The position numbers were made by a program, and so were the translations under genes. This document shows positions 38,283-46,427 of a DNA stretch of 64,000 bases, in pieces (position 1 is the stretch's first letter; every line of letters begins with the position of its first letter). The stretch is from NCBI RefSeq assembly GCF_052115025.1, contig NZ_JBFRFW010000001.1, positions 1 through 64,000 of the forward strand. The letters run 5' to 3'. Source of the stretch: Bradyrhizobium_A sp052115025. GTDB taxonomy: Bacteria; Pseudomonadota; Alphaproteobacteria; Rhizobiales; Xanthobacteraceae. The notes below the pieces were generated by a model. The model was not told where the DNA came from and made no database searches. It saw only the letters and a program-made list of their open reading frames with translations.

Positions 38283-39593
38283 TCAGTCCCGCCGCGCCTT
38301 GAGACTGATGCAGAGGAAGAAGCCGAGGATCGGGAAGATCGCCAGCGCCAGCAGCGCGAGCTGGAAGCTGTCGGTCGCCGACTTCACCCAGCCCACGAGG
38401 TAGGGGCCGGTGAAGCCGCCGAGCTGCGCAAAGCCGTTGATCGCGGCAAGGCCCCCCGCCGCGGCTGCGCCCGACAGGAACTGGGTCGGCAGCGTCCAGA
38501 ACACGCCGAGATACGACCACAGGAAGAACGCGCAGGCGCACAGCAGCATCAGGCCGACCAGCGGGCTCGGCGCGAACGTGCTCGCCGCCAGGAACAGGCC
38601 GCCGAACAGGCCGGCGATCGCGGTATGGATCTTGCGCTCGCCAGTGCGGTCGGAGCTCTTGGCGATCACCACGAGCCCGATCGCCGCGAACACGAACGGG
38701 ATCGCCGACACCACGCCGGTCTGCAGCGTCGTCAGGTTGCCGAGGCTCTTGACGATCTGCGGCAGCCACATGATGACGCCGTACACCGCGATGCCGTTGA
38801 ACATGTAGACCAGCGTCAGCAGCCAGACGCGATAGTCGCTGAAGATCTCGCCGAGCCGGTGGCGGCTATCGACGGCGCCCGCGGCGTGCTCCGCCTTGAG
38901 CTGCGCCAGCAACCACTGCCGCTCGTCGTCCTGCAGCCAGCGCGTATCGGTCTCCGGACGATCGACGAGATAGAAGAAGGTGAAGACGCCGAGCAGGATG
39001 GCCGGCAAACCTTCGAGCAGGAACATCACCTGCCAGCCGCGAAAGCCGAGCAAGCCGTCGCCGGCATCGATCAGCCAGGCGGACAGCGGCGCCCCGATCA
39101 CGATCGACAGCACGGTTGCGGCCATGAACGACGCGGTGGCGCGTCCGCGCTCCTTCGCGGGAAACCAGAACGTCAGGTAGAGCAGCACGCCAGGCGCGAA
39201 GCCGGCCTCGGCGACGCCGAGCAGGAAGCGCAGCACATAGAACGAGGTCGCGCCCTGCACATAGGCCATGGCGCAGGACACGATGCCCCAGGTCACCATG
39301 ATGCGGGCGATCCAGATTCGCGAACCCAAGCGATGCAGCATCATGTTGCTGGGGATCTCGAACGCCATGTAGCCGATGAAGAAGATGCCGGCGCCGAGCC
39401 CGAACATATAGGGCGTCAGGCCGACGTCCTTGTTCATGTGCAGCGCGGCGAAGCCGATGTTCACCCGGTCGAGATAATTGATGATGAAGCAGATGAAGCA
39501 GAACAGCACGATCCGTGTGTTCAGCTTGCCGATGGTGCGATCGCGCACATCCGCGCTGCTGTGCGCAACCTGTGCGCCGATGACATCCGCCAT
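38283..39593 (-). CDS. MFS transporter, anion:cation symporter type
   Basis: A 436-residue inner membrane carrier with twelve hydrophobic helices. It opens like ACS-family transporters of organic acids (CFICFIINYLDRVNIGFAAL) and has ILLGVFTFFYLVDRPETDTRW before the central loop. It precedes the gntR gene in the same direction and diverges from the SDR and isocitrate-lyase-family genes. Together these look like an uptake and breakdown unit for a hydroxy- or dicarboxylic acid. The exact substrate cannot be determined. Confidence 0.9.
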   Translation of the reverse strand: MADVIGAQVAHSSADVRDRTIGKLNTRIVLFCFICFIINYLDRVNIGFAALHMNKDVGLTPYMFGLGAGIFFIGYMAFEIPSNMMLHRLGSRIWIARIMVTWGIVSCAMAYVQGATSFYVLRFLLGVAEAGFAPGVLLYLTFWFPAKERGRATASFMAATVLSIVIGAPLSAWLIDAGDGLLGFRGWQVMFLLEGLPAILLGVFTFFYLVDRPETDTRWLQDDERQWLLAQLKAEHAAGAVDSRHRLGEIFSDYRVWLLTLVYMFNGIAVYGVIMWLPQIVKSLGNLTTLQTGVVSAIPFVFAAIGLVVIAKSSDRTGERKIHTAIAGLFGGLFLAASTFAPSPLVGLMLLCACAFFLWSYLGVFWTLPTQFLSGAAAAGGLAAINGFAQLGGFTGPYLVGWVKSATDSFQLALLALAIFPILGFFLCISLKARRD

Positions 39594-39683
39594 GGTCCCC
39601 CCGTTTATCCCGGCCCCGTCACCGATGCGGGGCTTGCCATGCCCCTATAGCCATGGACATCCCCCCACGCAAGTAGCATACAT

Positions 39684-39701
39684 AAACTAGAACCCTAGTT
39701 T
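39684..39701. promoter_or_regulatory. Putative operator in the divergent catabolic promoter
   Basis: AAACTAG (39684-39690), AACC, then CTAGTTT (39695-39701) is a perfect 7+4+7 inverted repeat between the MFS gene (start 39593) and the SDR gene (start 39756). The linked GntR regulator is the obvious candidate to bind it, though its class usually prefers shorter spacers. Confidence 0.55.
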
Positions 39702-39755
39702 CGCCTTGCAACGGTTCCGCCGTCGTTGCCCGGCCCATCACGACACGAGGACGCC

Positions 39756-40514
39756 ATGACTGCACCTGCTGCCGACACCGCCTTTTTCCGTGACCGCGTT
39801 GTGCTCGTCACCGGCGGCGCCTCCGGCATCGGCCGTGCGGTTACCGAGAAGCTGCTCGCGGCGGGCGCGAAGCTCGCGGTGTGGGATCTGCGCGATGACC
39901 GTCTCGCGGAGCTTGCGCGGACCTACGGCGCCCAGGTGCTGACGCGTCATGTCGACGTCTCCGACAAGGCCGCGGTGGACACAGCCGCTGCCGAGGTCGC
40001 CTCCAGGCTCGGCCCGATCGACCATGTCGTGAACAATGCGGGCATCATCGGCCGCCGCATGACGGTGCGCGAGCTCGACGCCGCCGAGCTCGAACGCGTC
40101 CTCGCGGTCAACCTCAAGAGCGCATTCTATGTCTCGAGCGCATTCTGCCGCCACACCAGCGACAAGCCGCAGCGCTCGATCGTCGGCCTGTCGTCGATCG
40201 CCGCGCGCACCGGCGGCATGGTCGGCAGCATCGCCTACGCCACCACCAAGGGCGCGATGTCGAGCTTCACCGTCGCGCTCGCCAAGGAACTGGCGCCGGC
40301 CGTGCGGGTCAACGCGCTCGCACCCGGGGTGATCGACACCGAGATCCAGAACGACGTGTTTGCCGACCCCAAGCAGATCGCCGCCATGGCCGACGTCATT
40401 CCTCTGAAGCGGCTCGGTACCGCCGCCGAGGTCGCCGACGCTGCGGTGTGGCTGCTGTCGCCGGCCTCCGCCTACATCACCGGCGTGGTGCTGGACGTCT
40501 CCGGCGGGCGGTAA
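39756..40514 (+). CDS. Short-chain dehydrogenase/reductase
   Basis: Cytoplasmic NAD(P)-dependent SDR of 252 residues, starting at ATG 39756 (GAGG six to nine bases upstream). Seen: Rossmann motif TGGASGIG near residue 19, NNAGIIGRRMTVRE, catalytic Ser in GLSSIAARTGG and YATTKGAMS with the Tyr-x3-Lys pair, and the ending YITGVVLDVSGGR. An acidic residue after the second strand (VWDLRDD) suggests NAD+ preference. It is followed 53 bases later by the isocitrate-lyase-family gene, probably in one operon. Likely oxidises a hydroxy acid or sugar acid imported by the divergent MFS carrier (inference). Confidence 0.9.
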   Translation: MTAPAADTAFFRDRVVLVTGGASGIGRAVTEKLLAAGAKLAVWDLRDDRLAELARTYGAQVLTRHVDVSDKAAVDTAAAEVASRLGPIDHVVNNAGIIGRRMTVRELDAAELERVLAVNLKSAFYVSSAFCRHTSDKPQRSIVGLSSIAARTGGMVGSIAYATTKGAMSSFTVALAKELAPAVRVNALAPGVIDTEIQNDVFADPKQIAAMADVIPLKRLGTAAEVADAAVWLLSPASAYITGVVLDVSGGR

Positions 40515-40567
40515 ACAGCAGGCTCTATTCGCACGATCATCATTCGCATCAGACAACAGGCTCCACC

Positions 40568-41443
40568 ATGACACAGGCGCGTGCGCTGAAAACCCTGCTC
40601 GGCCAGGGACGAATCATCCAGGCGCCGGGAGCCCCCGACGCCCTCACCGCGCGCCTTGTGCAGCAGGCCGGCTTTCCCGCGATCTACATGACCGGCTTCG
40701 GCGCCACCGCGAGCCGGCTCGGCCTGCCCGATCTCGGCCTGCTGAGCCAGACCGAGATGACCACCCATGCCCGCGACATGACGCGCGCGGTATCCATCCC
40801 GGTGATCGCCGACGCCGACACCGGTTATGGCGGCCCGGCGAACATCACCCGGACCGTGCAGGAATATCTGCAGGCCGGCGTCGCGGCGATCCATCTCGAA
40901 GACCAGCAGTTGCCGAAGCGCTGCGGCCAGCTCGCGGGCGTGCGCCTGATCCCGGCGGAAGAAAACGTGCGACGGCTGCGCTGTGCGCTCGCGGCGCGCG
41001 GCGACAGCGACATGCTGATCATCGCGCGCACCGACGCGCTGCCGGCCGCCGGCGCGGCGGAAGCGATCCGGCGCGCCAGGATGTACCAGGACACAGGCGT
41101 CGACCTGGTGTTCGTCGACGGCATCAAGACCATCGCCGAGGTCGAGACGGTGGCCAAGGCGATCGAGGGCCCGAAAGTGGTCAGCATCGTCGACGGCAAC
41201 GAGACCACCGCCCTGACCGCGCGAGACCTCGAGCAGATGGGGTTCCAGCTTGCCTTCTACGCGGTGTCGACGCTGTTCTCCGCGGTCAAGGCGATCGCCG
41301 ACACGCTGGCGGTGCTCAAGCGCGACGGCACCCCGCGCGCCCGCGCCACCGACATGGTGAGCTATCAGGAGTACAGCGCCATCGTCGGGCTGTCCGAGTT
41401 CGAGCATCTCGACGAGGCCTATGGCTGGTCGGCCGGTTCCTGA
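40568..41443 (+). CDS. Isocitrate lyase/phosphoenolpyruvate mutase family protein
   Basis: A 291-residue TIM-barrel enzyme of the carboxyvinyl-carboxyphosphonate phosphorylmutase/methylisocitrate lyase/oxaloacetate decarboxylase group. Seen: PGAPDALTARLVQQAGF, the metal-site IADADTGYGGPANITRTV, and LEDQQLPKRCGQLAG, where the lyase signature K-K-C-G is present as K-R-C-G. A Cys here favours lyase activity over decarboxylase. The substrate is not certain. It follows the SDR gene in a probable operon, fitting cleavage of a 2-alkylmalate-like product into pyruvate or glyoxylate plus a second acid; that is inference. Confidence 0.85.
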   Translation: MTQARALKTLLGQGRIIQAPGAPDALTARLVQQAGFPAIYMTGFGATASRLGLPDLGLLSQTEMTTHARDMTRAVSIPVIADADTGYGGPANITRTVQEYLQAGVAAIHLEDQQLPKRCGQLAGVRLIPAEENVRRLRCALAARGDSDMLIIARTDALPAAGAAEAIRRARMYQDTGVDLVFVDGIKTIAEVETVAKAIEGPKVVSIVDGNETTALTARDLEQMGFQLAFYAVSTLFSAVKAIADTLAVLKRDGTPRARATDMVSYQEYSAIVGLSEFEHLDEAYGWSAGS

Positions 41444-41567
41444 CGGCATCTTATCCACTGGGCATGCAGTCCAGGGGCCCGTTCGCGGTAGCGTAAACCG
41501 CACGGCGGGACATAGCTGCTATCCCAGACGGCAAAATCGATAGAATTCACCTCCATCTTCCGTCATA

Positions 41568-41585
41568 AAGGGAACAATTTCCCTT
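41568..41585. promoter_or_regulatory. Palindrome before the MFS gene
   Basis: AAGGGAA (41568-41574), CAAT, TTCCCTT (41579-41585): a perfect 7+4+7 inverted repeat ending 23 bases before the MFS start. It could be an operator or an RNA hairpin in the leader. Confidence 0.45.
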
Positions 41586-41608
41586 AGTTTGCCGGAATCG
41601 AAGAAGAA

Positions 41609-42820
41609 ATGACCGCAATCGCCGTCGACGAGGCCTGTGACGACGCCCGGGCGCGCGCCAATGTGCTGCGGCTGGCCATCGCCCAATCGCTCACCGGCGC
41701 CAATGCCGCGGTGATCTTCGCCACCGGCTCGATCATCGGCGCGACGCTGGCGCCGAGCACGTCGCTGGCGACACTGCCACTCACGATCTATGTCGTCGGC
41801 ATGGCCTGCGGCACGCTGCCGACGGGCGCGATCTCCCGCGCCTTCGGCCGGCGTGTCGCATTCATGCTCGGCACCGGCTGCGGTGCGCTGTGCGGTCTCA
41901 TCGCCGCGGTCGCGATCCTGCGCGGCTCCTTCGCCCTGTTCTGCTTTGCCACGTTCCTCGGCGGCCTCTATGCCGCGGTGGCGCAGTCCTATCGTTTCGC
42001 CGCGGCCGACGGCGCCAGCGCGTCCTACCGGCCGAAAGCGATCTCCTGGGTGATGGCGGGCGGCGTGTTCGCCGGCGTGCTCGGTCCGCAGCTCGTGCAG
42101 TGGACCATGGATATCTGGCCGCCGTTCCTGTTCGCGGCCAGCTTCGTCGCCCAGATGGTGATCGCACTGGTGGCGATGGCGGTGCTGGCCGGCGTCGATG
42201 CACCGCCGCCGGCCGCGACCGACCTCGCCGATGGCCGGCCGCTCGTGACGATCGCACGGCAGCCGCGATTCGTCGCCGCGGCGCTGTGCGGCACGGTCGC
42301 CTACACCATGATGAACCTGCTGATGACCTCGGCGCCGCTGGCGATGAAGTTCTGTGGCCTGAGCGTCAGCGATTCCAATTTCGGCATCCAGTGGCACGTG
42401 GTGGCGATGTATGCGCCGAGCTTCGTCACCGGCACGCTGATCGCGCGCTTCGGCGCGCCGCGGGTGGTGGCGGCCGGGTTGCTGCTCGAAGCGCTCGCCG
42501 CGGCCATCGGCCATTCCGGCATCACCGCGCTGCATTTCTGGGTGACGCTGATCGTGGTCGGGCTGGGGTGGAATTTCGCCTTCGTCGGCGCGTCCGCGCT
42601 GGTTGTCGAGACCCACCGCCCCCAGGAGCGCAACAAGGTGCAGGCGTTCAACGATTTCCTGGTGTTCGGGATGATGGCGATCGGGTCGTTCTCGTCAGGC
42701 CAATTGCTGACGAATTACGGCTGGCCGACGGTCACGGCCGTCGTGTTCCCACCGGTTGCACTGGCTCTGGCGGTTCTGATCATCACCGCGCGGGCGCGAC
42801 GAGGGACTGTCCAAGCCTGA
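41609..42820 (+). CDS. MFS transporter
   Basis: A 403-residue carrier. Features include TGSIIGATLAPSTSLATLPL in the second helix region, GAISRAFGRRVAFMLG as the loop 2-3 motif, and a C-terminal half starting after the DAPPPAATDL loop. It is clearly related to the transporter at 52879-54081: both contain IQWHxVxMYAPS, LGxGWNFxFVGxxxL and RPxERxxVQ in the same places. The family usually includes efflux-type carriers. No operon partner; a palindrome lies in front of it. Confidence 0.88.
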   Translation: MTAIAVDEACDDARARANVLRLAIAQSLTGANAAVIFATGSIIGATLAPSTSLATLPLTIYVVGMACGTLPTGAISRAFGRRVAFMLGTGCGALCGLIAAVAILRGSFALFCFATFLGGLYAAVAQSYRFAAADGASASYRPKAISWVMAGGVFAGVLGPQLVQWTMDIWPPFLFAASFVAQMVIALVAMAVLAGVDAPPPAATDLADGRPLVTIARQPRFVAAALCGTVAYTMMNLLMTSAPLAMKFCGLSVSDSNFGIQWHVVAMYAPSFVTGTLIARFGAPRVVAAGLLLEALAAAIGHSGITALHFWVTLIVVGLGWNFAFVGASALVVETHRPQERNKVQAFNDFLVFGMMAIGSFSSGQLLTNYGWPTVTAVVFPPVALALAVLIITARARRGTVQA

Positions 42821-42843
42821 AGACCTGCTGAAGTCCTGCCCCG

Positions 42844-44352
42844 TCAGGACGATTTCGGCCGCACGATTCCCCAGCCGACCCGCAACTGCGGCAGGCGGCC
42901 ATTGACGGTGCGCTCGAACGCGCGCGGCACTTCCGGCGCGATGCCGGGAAAGCGCCTCGCGATATCCTCGGGCGGCGTGCCGGCGGTGTCGGCGGCGCGC
43001 CACACCACGATGCCGCCGGTCGCCGCGAATTTCGCATCGCTCAGCCACGGCGTGCGCTCGGGCATGGCGTCGAGGAACAGGTGCGGCTGACGCGCAGCAC
43101 CAAGCGCGATCAACGAGGCAAGCTGCGGATCGCCGGCAACTGCACGCAGCGGCTGCCCGGTGCGCCGCTCGAAGCTCTCACCGAAGAAGCGGCCGATCTC
43201 CGCCGCCGGCAGCGAGGTTGGCACCTCGACACCAGCCCAGGGCTGCAACAGCACGAACAGCAGCGTCGCCGCTGCAGGGGCGGCAATAATCGCGGCCCAC
43301 ACCGTGCGCAGCACCTCCTGCCGCCGCAACGGAATGAGGTCGCCAGCGAACAGGATTGCGGCGAGCCCGGCCGGCAGCAGCACCGTGCCCGCACCGCCGG
43401 TGATCTGCGCAAAGCCGAACAGGGCGGTGAGAAGCGTCAGCACCAGCGCCGGGGCACAAGCGAAGAACAGCACATATTGGCGAGCGAACGGATCGACCGG
43501 CGGACGGAAGATGGCAGGGGCATCGTCCGGCTTCTGCGACCAGCGCCGGGCGTTGAAGATGGCGAGGATCGCAATGCCCGCCATCGCCAGCACCAGGCCG
43601 AGCAGCAATTCACCCCAGCGCGTGGCGCGCGCGCCGGCCTCCTGCAGTGGCGGCAGCGGCGGCAGGTGTAGCGAGTTGGCGCGTACCAGCCACATCAGAT
43701 AGGGCAGCACCAGCACCACGATCACGATCAGCGCGAACCACGGATCGAGCGAGGCGAGCGCGCGGCGGCCGCGCGCAGTCGCCAACATGAAGCCGAGCAG
43801 CAGCGCCAGCAGCACGATCGCCGCGTGGGTGGTCAGCAGCAACAGGCCGGCCTCGATCGACAACGCGAACCAGGCGTTGCCGCGGCCCTGTCCCGTCACC
43901 CGGAAACCATGCAGCAGCACCAGTGCCCACAGCGGCCGCGCCAGCACCTGGGGACCGAATTCGACGCCGGGAAAGCTGAACACCCCGAAGGTCGCGGTCA
44001 GCATCACCGCGAGCACGGCCTGCTGGCGGCCGACCACCGCGGCGCCGAGTTCGAACAGCGCCCACATGGTGACGACGAAACAGGCCTGCGACAGCAGATA
44101 GACGCCGACGACATGATGCCCCGCGGCACGGAAGGCGATGTCGGCGAGCCAGAACGCCAGCGGCGGGCCGATATCGGTCCCGACCTGGTGCTCGCGCCCG
44201 AACACCAGCAGCGTCGCGACGTCGCCCGGCGGACTGCGATACAGCAGCGTCGGCAGCAGCAGCCACAGCGCCGCCTGCGCCAGCACCACGATCCAGAAGA
44301 TCAATTTGGGGCGCGCGCGGACCAGTTCGACGATCAGGGAGGTGAAACGCAT
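42844..44352 (-). CDS. Glycosyltransferase family 39-like membrane protein
   Basis: A 502-residue inner membrane protein with about ten hydrophobic helices and a periplasmic-looking C-terminal domain of about 120 residues (after LLFVLLQPWAGVEVP). The early segment YRSPPGDVATLLVFGREHQV is typical of the GT39/ArnT-like transferases that move sugars from polyprenyl phosphate to envelope acceptors. ATG 44352 (MRFTSLIVELVRARP) is preferred over a TTG at 44376. The acceptor is unknown. It is downstream of rnhB on the same strand. Confidence 0.8.
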   Translation of the reverse strand: MRFTSLIVELVRARPKLIFWIVVLAQAALWLLLPTLLYRSPPGDVATLLVFGREHQVGTDIGPPLAFWLADIAFRAAGHHVVGVYLLSQACFVVTMWALFELGAAVVGRQQAVLAVMLTATFGVFSFPGVEFGPQVLARPLWALVLLHGFRVTGQGRGNAWFALSIEAGLLLLTTHAAIVLLALLLGFMLATARGRRALASLDPWFALIVIVVLVLPYLMWLVRANSLHLPPLPPLQEAGARATRWGELLLGLVLAMAGIAILAIFNARRWSQKPDDAPAIFRPPVDPFARQYVLFFACAPALVLTLLTALFGFAQITGGAGTVLLPAGLAAILFAGDLIPLRRQEVLRTVWAAIIAAPAAATLLFVLLQPWAGVEVPTSLPAAEIGRFFGESFERRTGQPLRAVAGDPQLASLIALGAARQPHLFLDAMPERTPWLSDAKFAATGGIVVWRAADTAGTPPEDIARRFPGIAPEVPRAFERTVNGRLPQLRVGWGIVRPKSS

Positions 44353-44414
44353 GCGGGCGAACCGGTGGCGGGGCAATCTGGCGAATACCGCCAGTGATAA
44401 GCCGCCGCGGCCGG

Positions 44415-45335
44415 TCAGGCAACGTTCCTGGCACTCTCGCAGGCGTCGAACAGGTCGGCCTGGGCATCGGGCGCCGGGGCCTCCTCCCGCAGGTCGTCGC
44501 CGCCATGCTTGCGCCAGGCGGCTGCCACGGGGGCGAACAGGCGGCGATGGTGGGCGGTCGGGCCGAGTTCGTTCAATGCCGCAAGATGCAGCGGCACGCC
44601 ATAACCCATGTGCTGTTCGAAACCATACCCCGGATGCTCTTCCGCGAGCTTGCCCATCAGGCGGTCGCGCACCACCTTGGCGACGATCGAGGCGGCGGCG
44701 ATAGAGACCACGAGGCCATCGCCGCCGATCACCGCGTCGCAGCCGCAGGGCACATCGATGCGATCACGGCCGTCGACGAACACATGCTGCGGCGCCTGCG
44801 GCAGCGCATGGACCGAACGTGCCAACGCCCACAGCGACGCCCGCAGGATATTGTCGCGCTCGATCCGCGACGGCGGCGCCACCGCCACCGAGAATGACGC
44901 GGTGGCGCAGATCTCCTCGAACAGTGCCTCGCGCCGCTCGCGACTCAGCCGCTTGGAATCGTCGAGGCCTTTCGGAATCCGGTCCGGATCGAGAATCACC
45001 GCGGCCGCCACCACCGGCCCGGCCAGCGGGCCGCGCCCGACCTCGTCACAGCCGGCGATCGGCCAGATACCGCGCTTCAGCAATGCGCGCTCGCGGCGAA
45101 AGCTGGGCGGCGCCGCGGCGGCCGGCCTGGTCTTCGCTGTTGACTTGGGCTTCACCAAGGTCTTGGGCTTCACCAAGGTCTTGGGCTTTGCCAGGGTCTT
45201 GGGCTTTGCCAGGGTCTTGGGCTTTGCAACGGCCTCGGACTTCACGATCGCCTTGGCGCGCGGCGACGCGGCGTCCGCGGTTCCATCGGCCTCGCCGTCC
45301 GCCTTCGGCTTGCGCTGCGCCTTGCTCCGAATCAT
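44415..45335 (-). CDS. rnhB: Ribonuclease HII with a lysine-rich repeat tail at the N-terminus
   Basis: Cleaves RNA in RNA-DNA hybrids and single ribonucleotides in DNA. 306 residues, about 80-100 more than usual. ATG 45335 is chosen. The extra N-terminus includes tandem KPKTL units (LAKPKTLAKPKTLVKPKTL) encoded by an 18-base repeat. The nuclease core begins near residue 90: IAGCDEVGRGPLAGPVVAAA with catalytic Asp and Glu, LDDSKRLS, VFVDGRDR and AAASIVAKVVRDRLM with the remaining acidic residues. The tail would be positively charged and may bind nucleic acid (inference). It lies upstream of the GT39-like gene and divergent from the SMR pump. Confidence 0.95.
   Translation of the reverse strand: MIRSKAQRKPKADGEADGTADAASPRAKAIVKSEAVAKPKTLAKPKTLAKPKTLVKPKTLVKPKSTAKTRPAAAAPPSFRRERALLKRGIWPIAGCDEVGRGPLAGPVVAAAVILDPDRIPKGLDDSKRLSRERREALFEEICATASFSVAVAPPSRIERDNILRASLWALARSVHALPQAPQHVFVDGRDRIDVPCGCDAVIGGDGLVVSIAAASIVAKVVRDRLMGKLAEEHPGYGFEQHMGYGVPLHLAALNELGPTAHHRRLFAPVAAAWRKHGGDDLREEAPAPDAQADLFDACESARNVA
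45145..45234. repeat. 18-base tandem repeat in rnhB
   Basis: Four full copies (45145-45162, 45163-45180, 45181-45198, 45199-45216) of TTGGGCTT(CA or TG)CCA(A or G)GGTC and a degenerate fifth to 45234. On the minus strand each encodes six residues of the KPKTL(A/V) pattern. The first two copies are identical, as are the next two, which suggests recent slippage or duplication. Confidence 0.9.
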
Positions 45336-45577
45336 GGCCGCGATGCTGCGACCACATGTCCGTGCACGCAACCCGGAAATCCACGGAATGCCCGCAATTC
45401 CGGCATATGGCGGCCGAGGCCCGTCGCATTCTCGGCGGCTTCCACACGAACTCACACAGCCGCGGGACCAGCAGCATGTTCCATCATGCTGCGGTCGTGT
45501 TGCGATGCTAGCTGCGACCGGCCTCACCTTCAGATTGCAGGCATGGCGCCGCGCGCTGCCACCACGATGGGAATGAC

Positions 45578-45925
45578 ATGAACGGTTTGCTGAACACGCT
45601 TACCAGCCCGTGGGGACTGCTGGGTCTCTGCATCATCGCCGAGGTCACGGCGACGACCCTGCTGACCAAATCCGACGGCTTCAGCCGGCCGCTCTACGGC
45701 CTCATCGCAATCCTGATCTTCGCCGGTTGCTTCTGGACGATGTCGCATGTGCTGACACGCATTCCGGTCGGCGTCGCCTATGCGATCTGGTCGGGGGTCG
45801 GCATCCTGCTGATCTCGATGACCGGCTGGCTGTTCCTGCGCCAGCCGCTCACCATGACGCAGGTGCTGTTCATCGCGCTGATCGTCGCCGGCGCCGCGGG
45901 GCTCAACCTGTCAACCAAGGCCTGA
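45578..45925 (+). CDS. SMR family multidrug efflux protein
   Basis: A 115-residue small multidrug resistance (EmrE/QacE-like) proton antiporter with four transmembrane helices. The essential membrane Glu is in the first helix (LCIIAEVTATTLLTKSDGF), and GVAYAIWSGVGILLI in the third helix region and the WLFLRQPLTMTQ stretch are family hallmarks. SMR proteins function as dimers, either homodimeric or with a second SMR gene; none is adjacent. Substrates would be cationic compounds or guanidinium-like molecules. Convergent with the VOC gene. Confidence 0.9.
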   Translation: MNGLLNTLTSPWGLLGLCIIAEVTATTLLTKSDGFSRPLYGLIAILIFAGCFWTMSHVLTRIPVGVAYAIWSGVGILLISMTGWLFLRQPLTMTQVLFIALIVAGAAGLNLSTKA

Positions 45926-45948
45926 TCCGCGACAGCCGCGCAGGTCCA

Positions 45949-46404
45949 TCAGTCGGCGAGATGCACCCGGCGATCATCGCCGACCTCGATGCCCGGCGCG
46001 ACCACGACTTCCCAGGGGTGGCCGTCCGGATCGGCGAAATAGCCGGAATACCCGCCATAGTCGGTGCGATGTGCCGCCTTCAGAAGAGACGCGCCGTGTG
46101 CCAGGGCGAACGCCAGCACGTCGTCGACCTCCGCCTCGCTGCGGCAATTCCACGCCAGCGTCGTGCCGCGAAACGCCGCCGGGCGTGGCGCTTCAGGCAG
46201 CGCGGCATCCCGCGCAAGACTGTCCCAGGGGTAGAGCGCGAGCACCGATCCACCGGTCTCGAAGAAGGCGACGTTGTCGCCGGTCACCCTGAGCTTGCGC
46301 GTGAAGCCCAGCGCCGCGTAGAACGCCGCGCCGCGGCCGACATCGGCAACGCCGAGCGTGACCACGGTGAAACGCGCCTGCGGGGCGGATGGACGATCAG
46401 ACAT
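45949..46404 (-). CDS. VOC family (glyoxalase/bleomycin resistance-like) protein
   Basis: A 151-residue vicinal-oxygen-chelate protein. Beta-alpha-beta-beta-beta modules are seen as RFTVVTLGVADVGRGAAFYA, GLGFTRKL-like LGFTRKLRV, VAFFETGGSVLALYPWD, then GYSGYFADPDGHPWEVV, whose ending is the metal-site strand of the second module. The reaction is unknown; such proteins range from glyoxalases to resistance proteins. It shares no operon with the neighbouring radical SAM gene, which lies upstream on the same strand by 23 bases, so co-transcription is possible. Confidence 0.85.
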   Translation of the reverse strand: MSDRPSAPQARFTVVTLGVADVGRGAAFYAALGFTRKLRVTGDNVAFFETGGSVLALYPWDSLARDAALPEAPRPAAFRGTTLAWNCRSEAEVDDVLAFALAHGASLLKAAHRTDYGGYSGYFADPDGHPWEVVVAPGIEVGDDRRVHLAD

Positions 46405-46427
46405 TTTGACTCTCTTCCTGACTTAAC

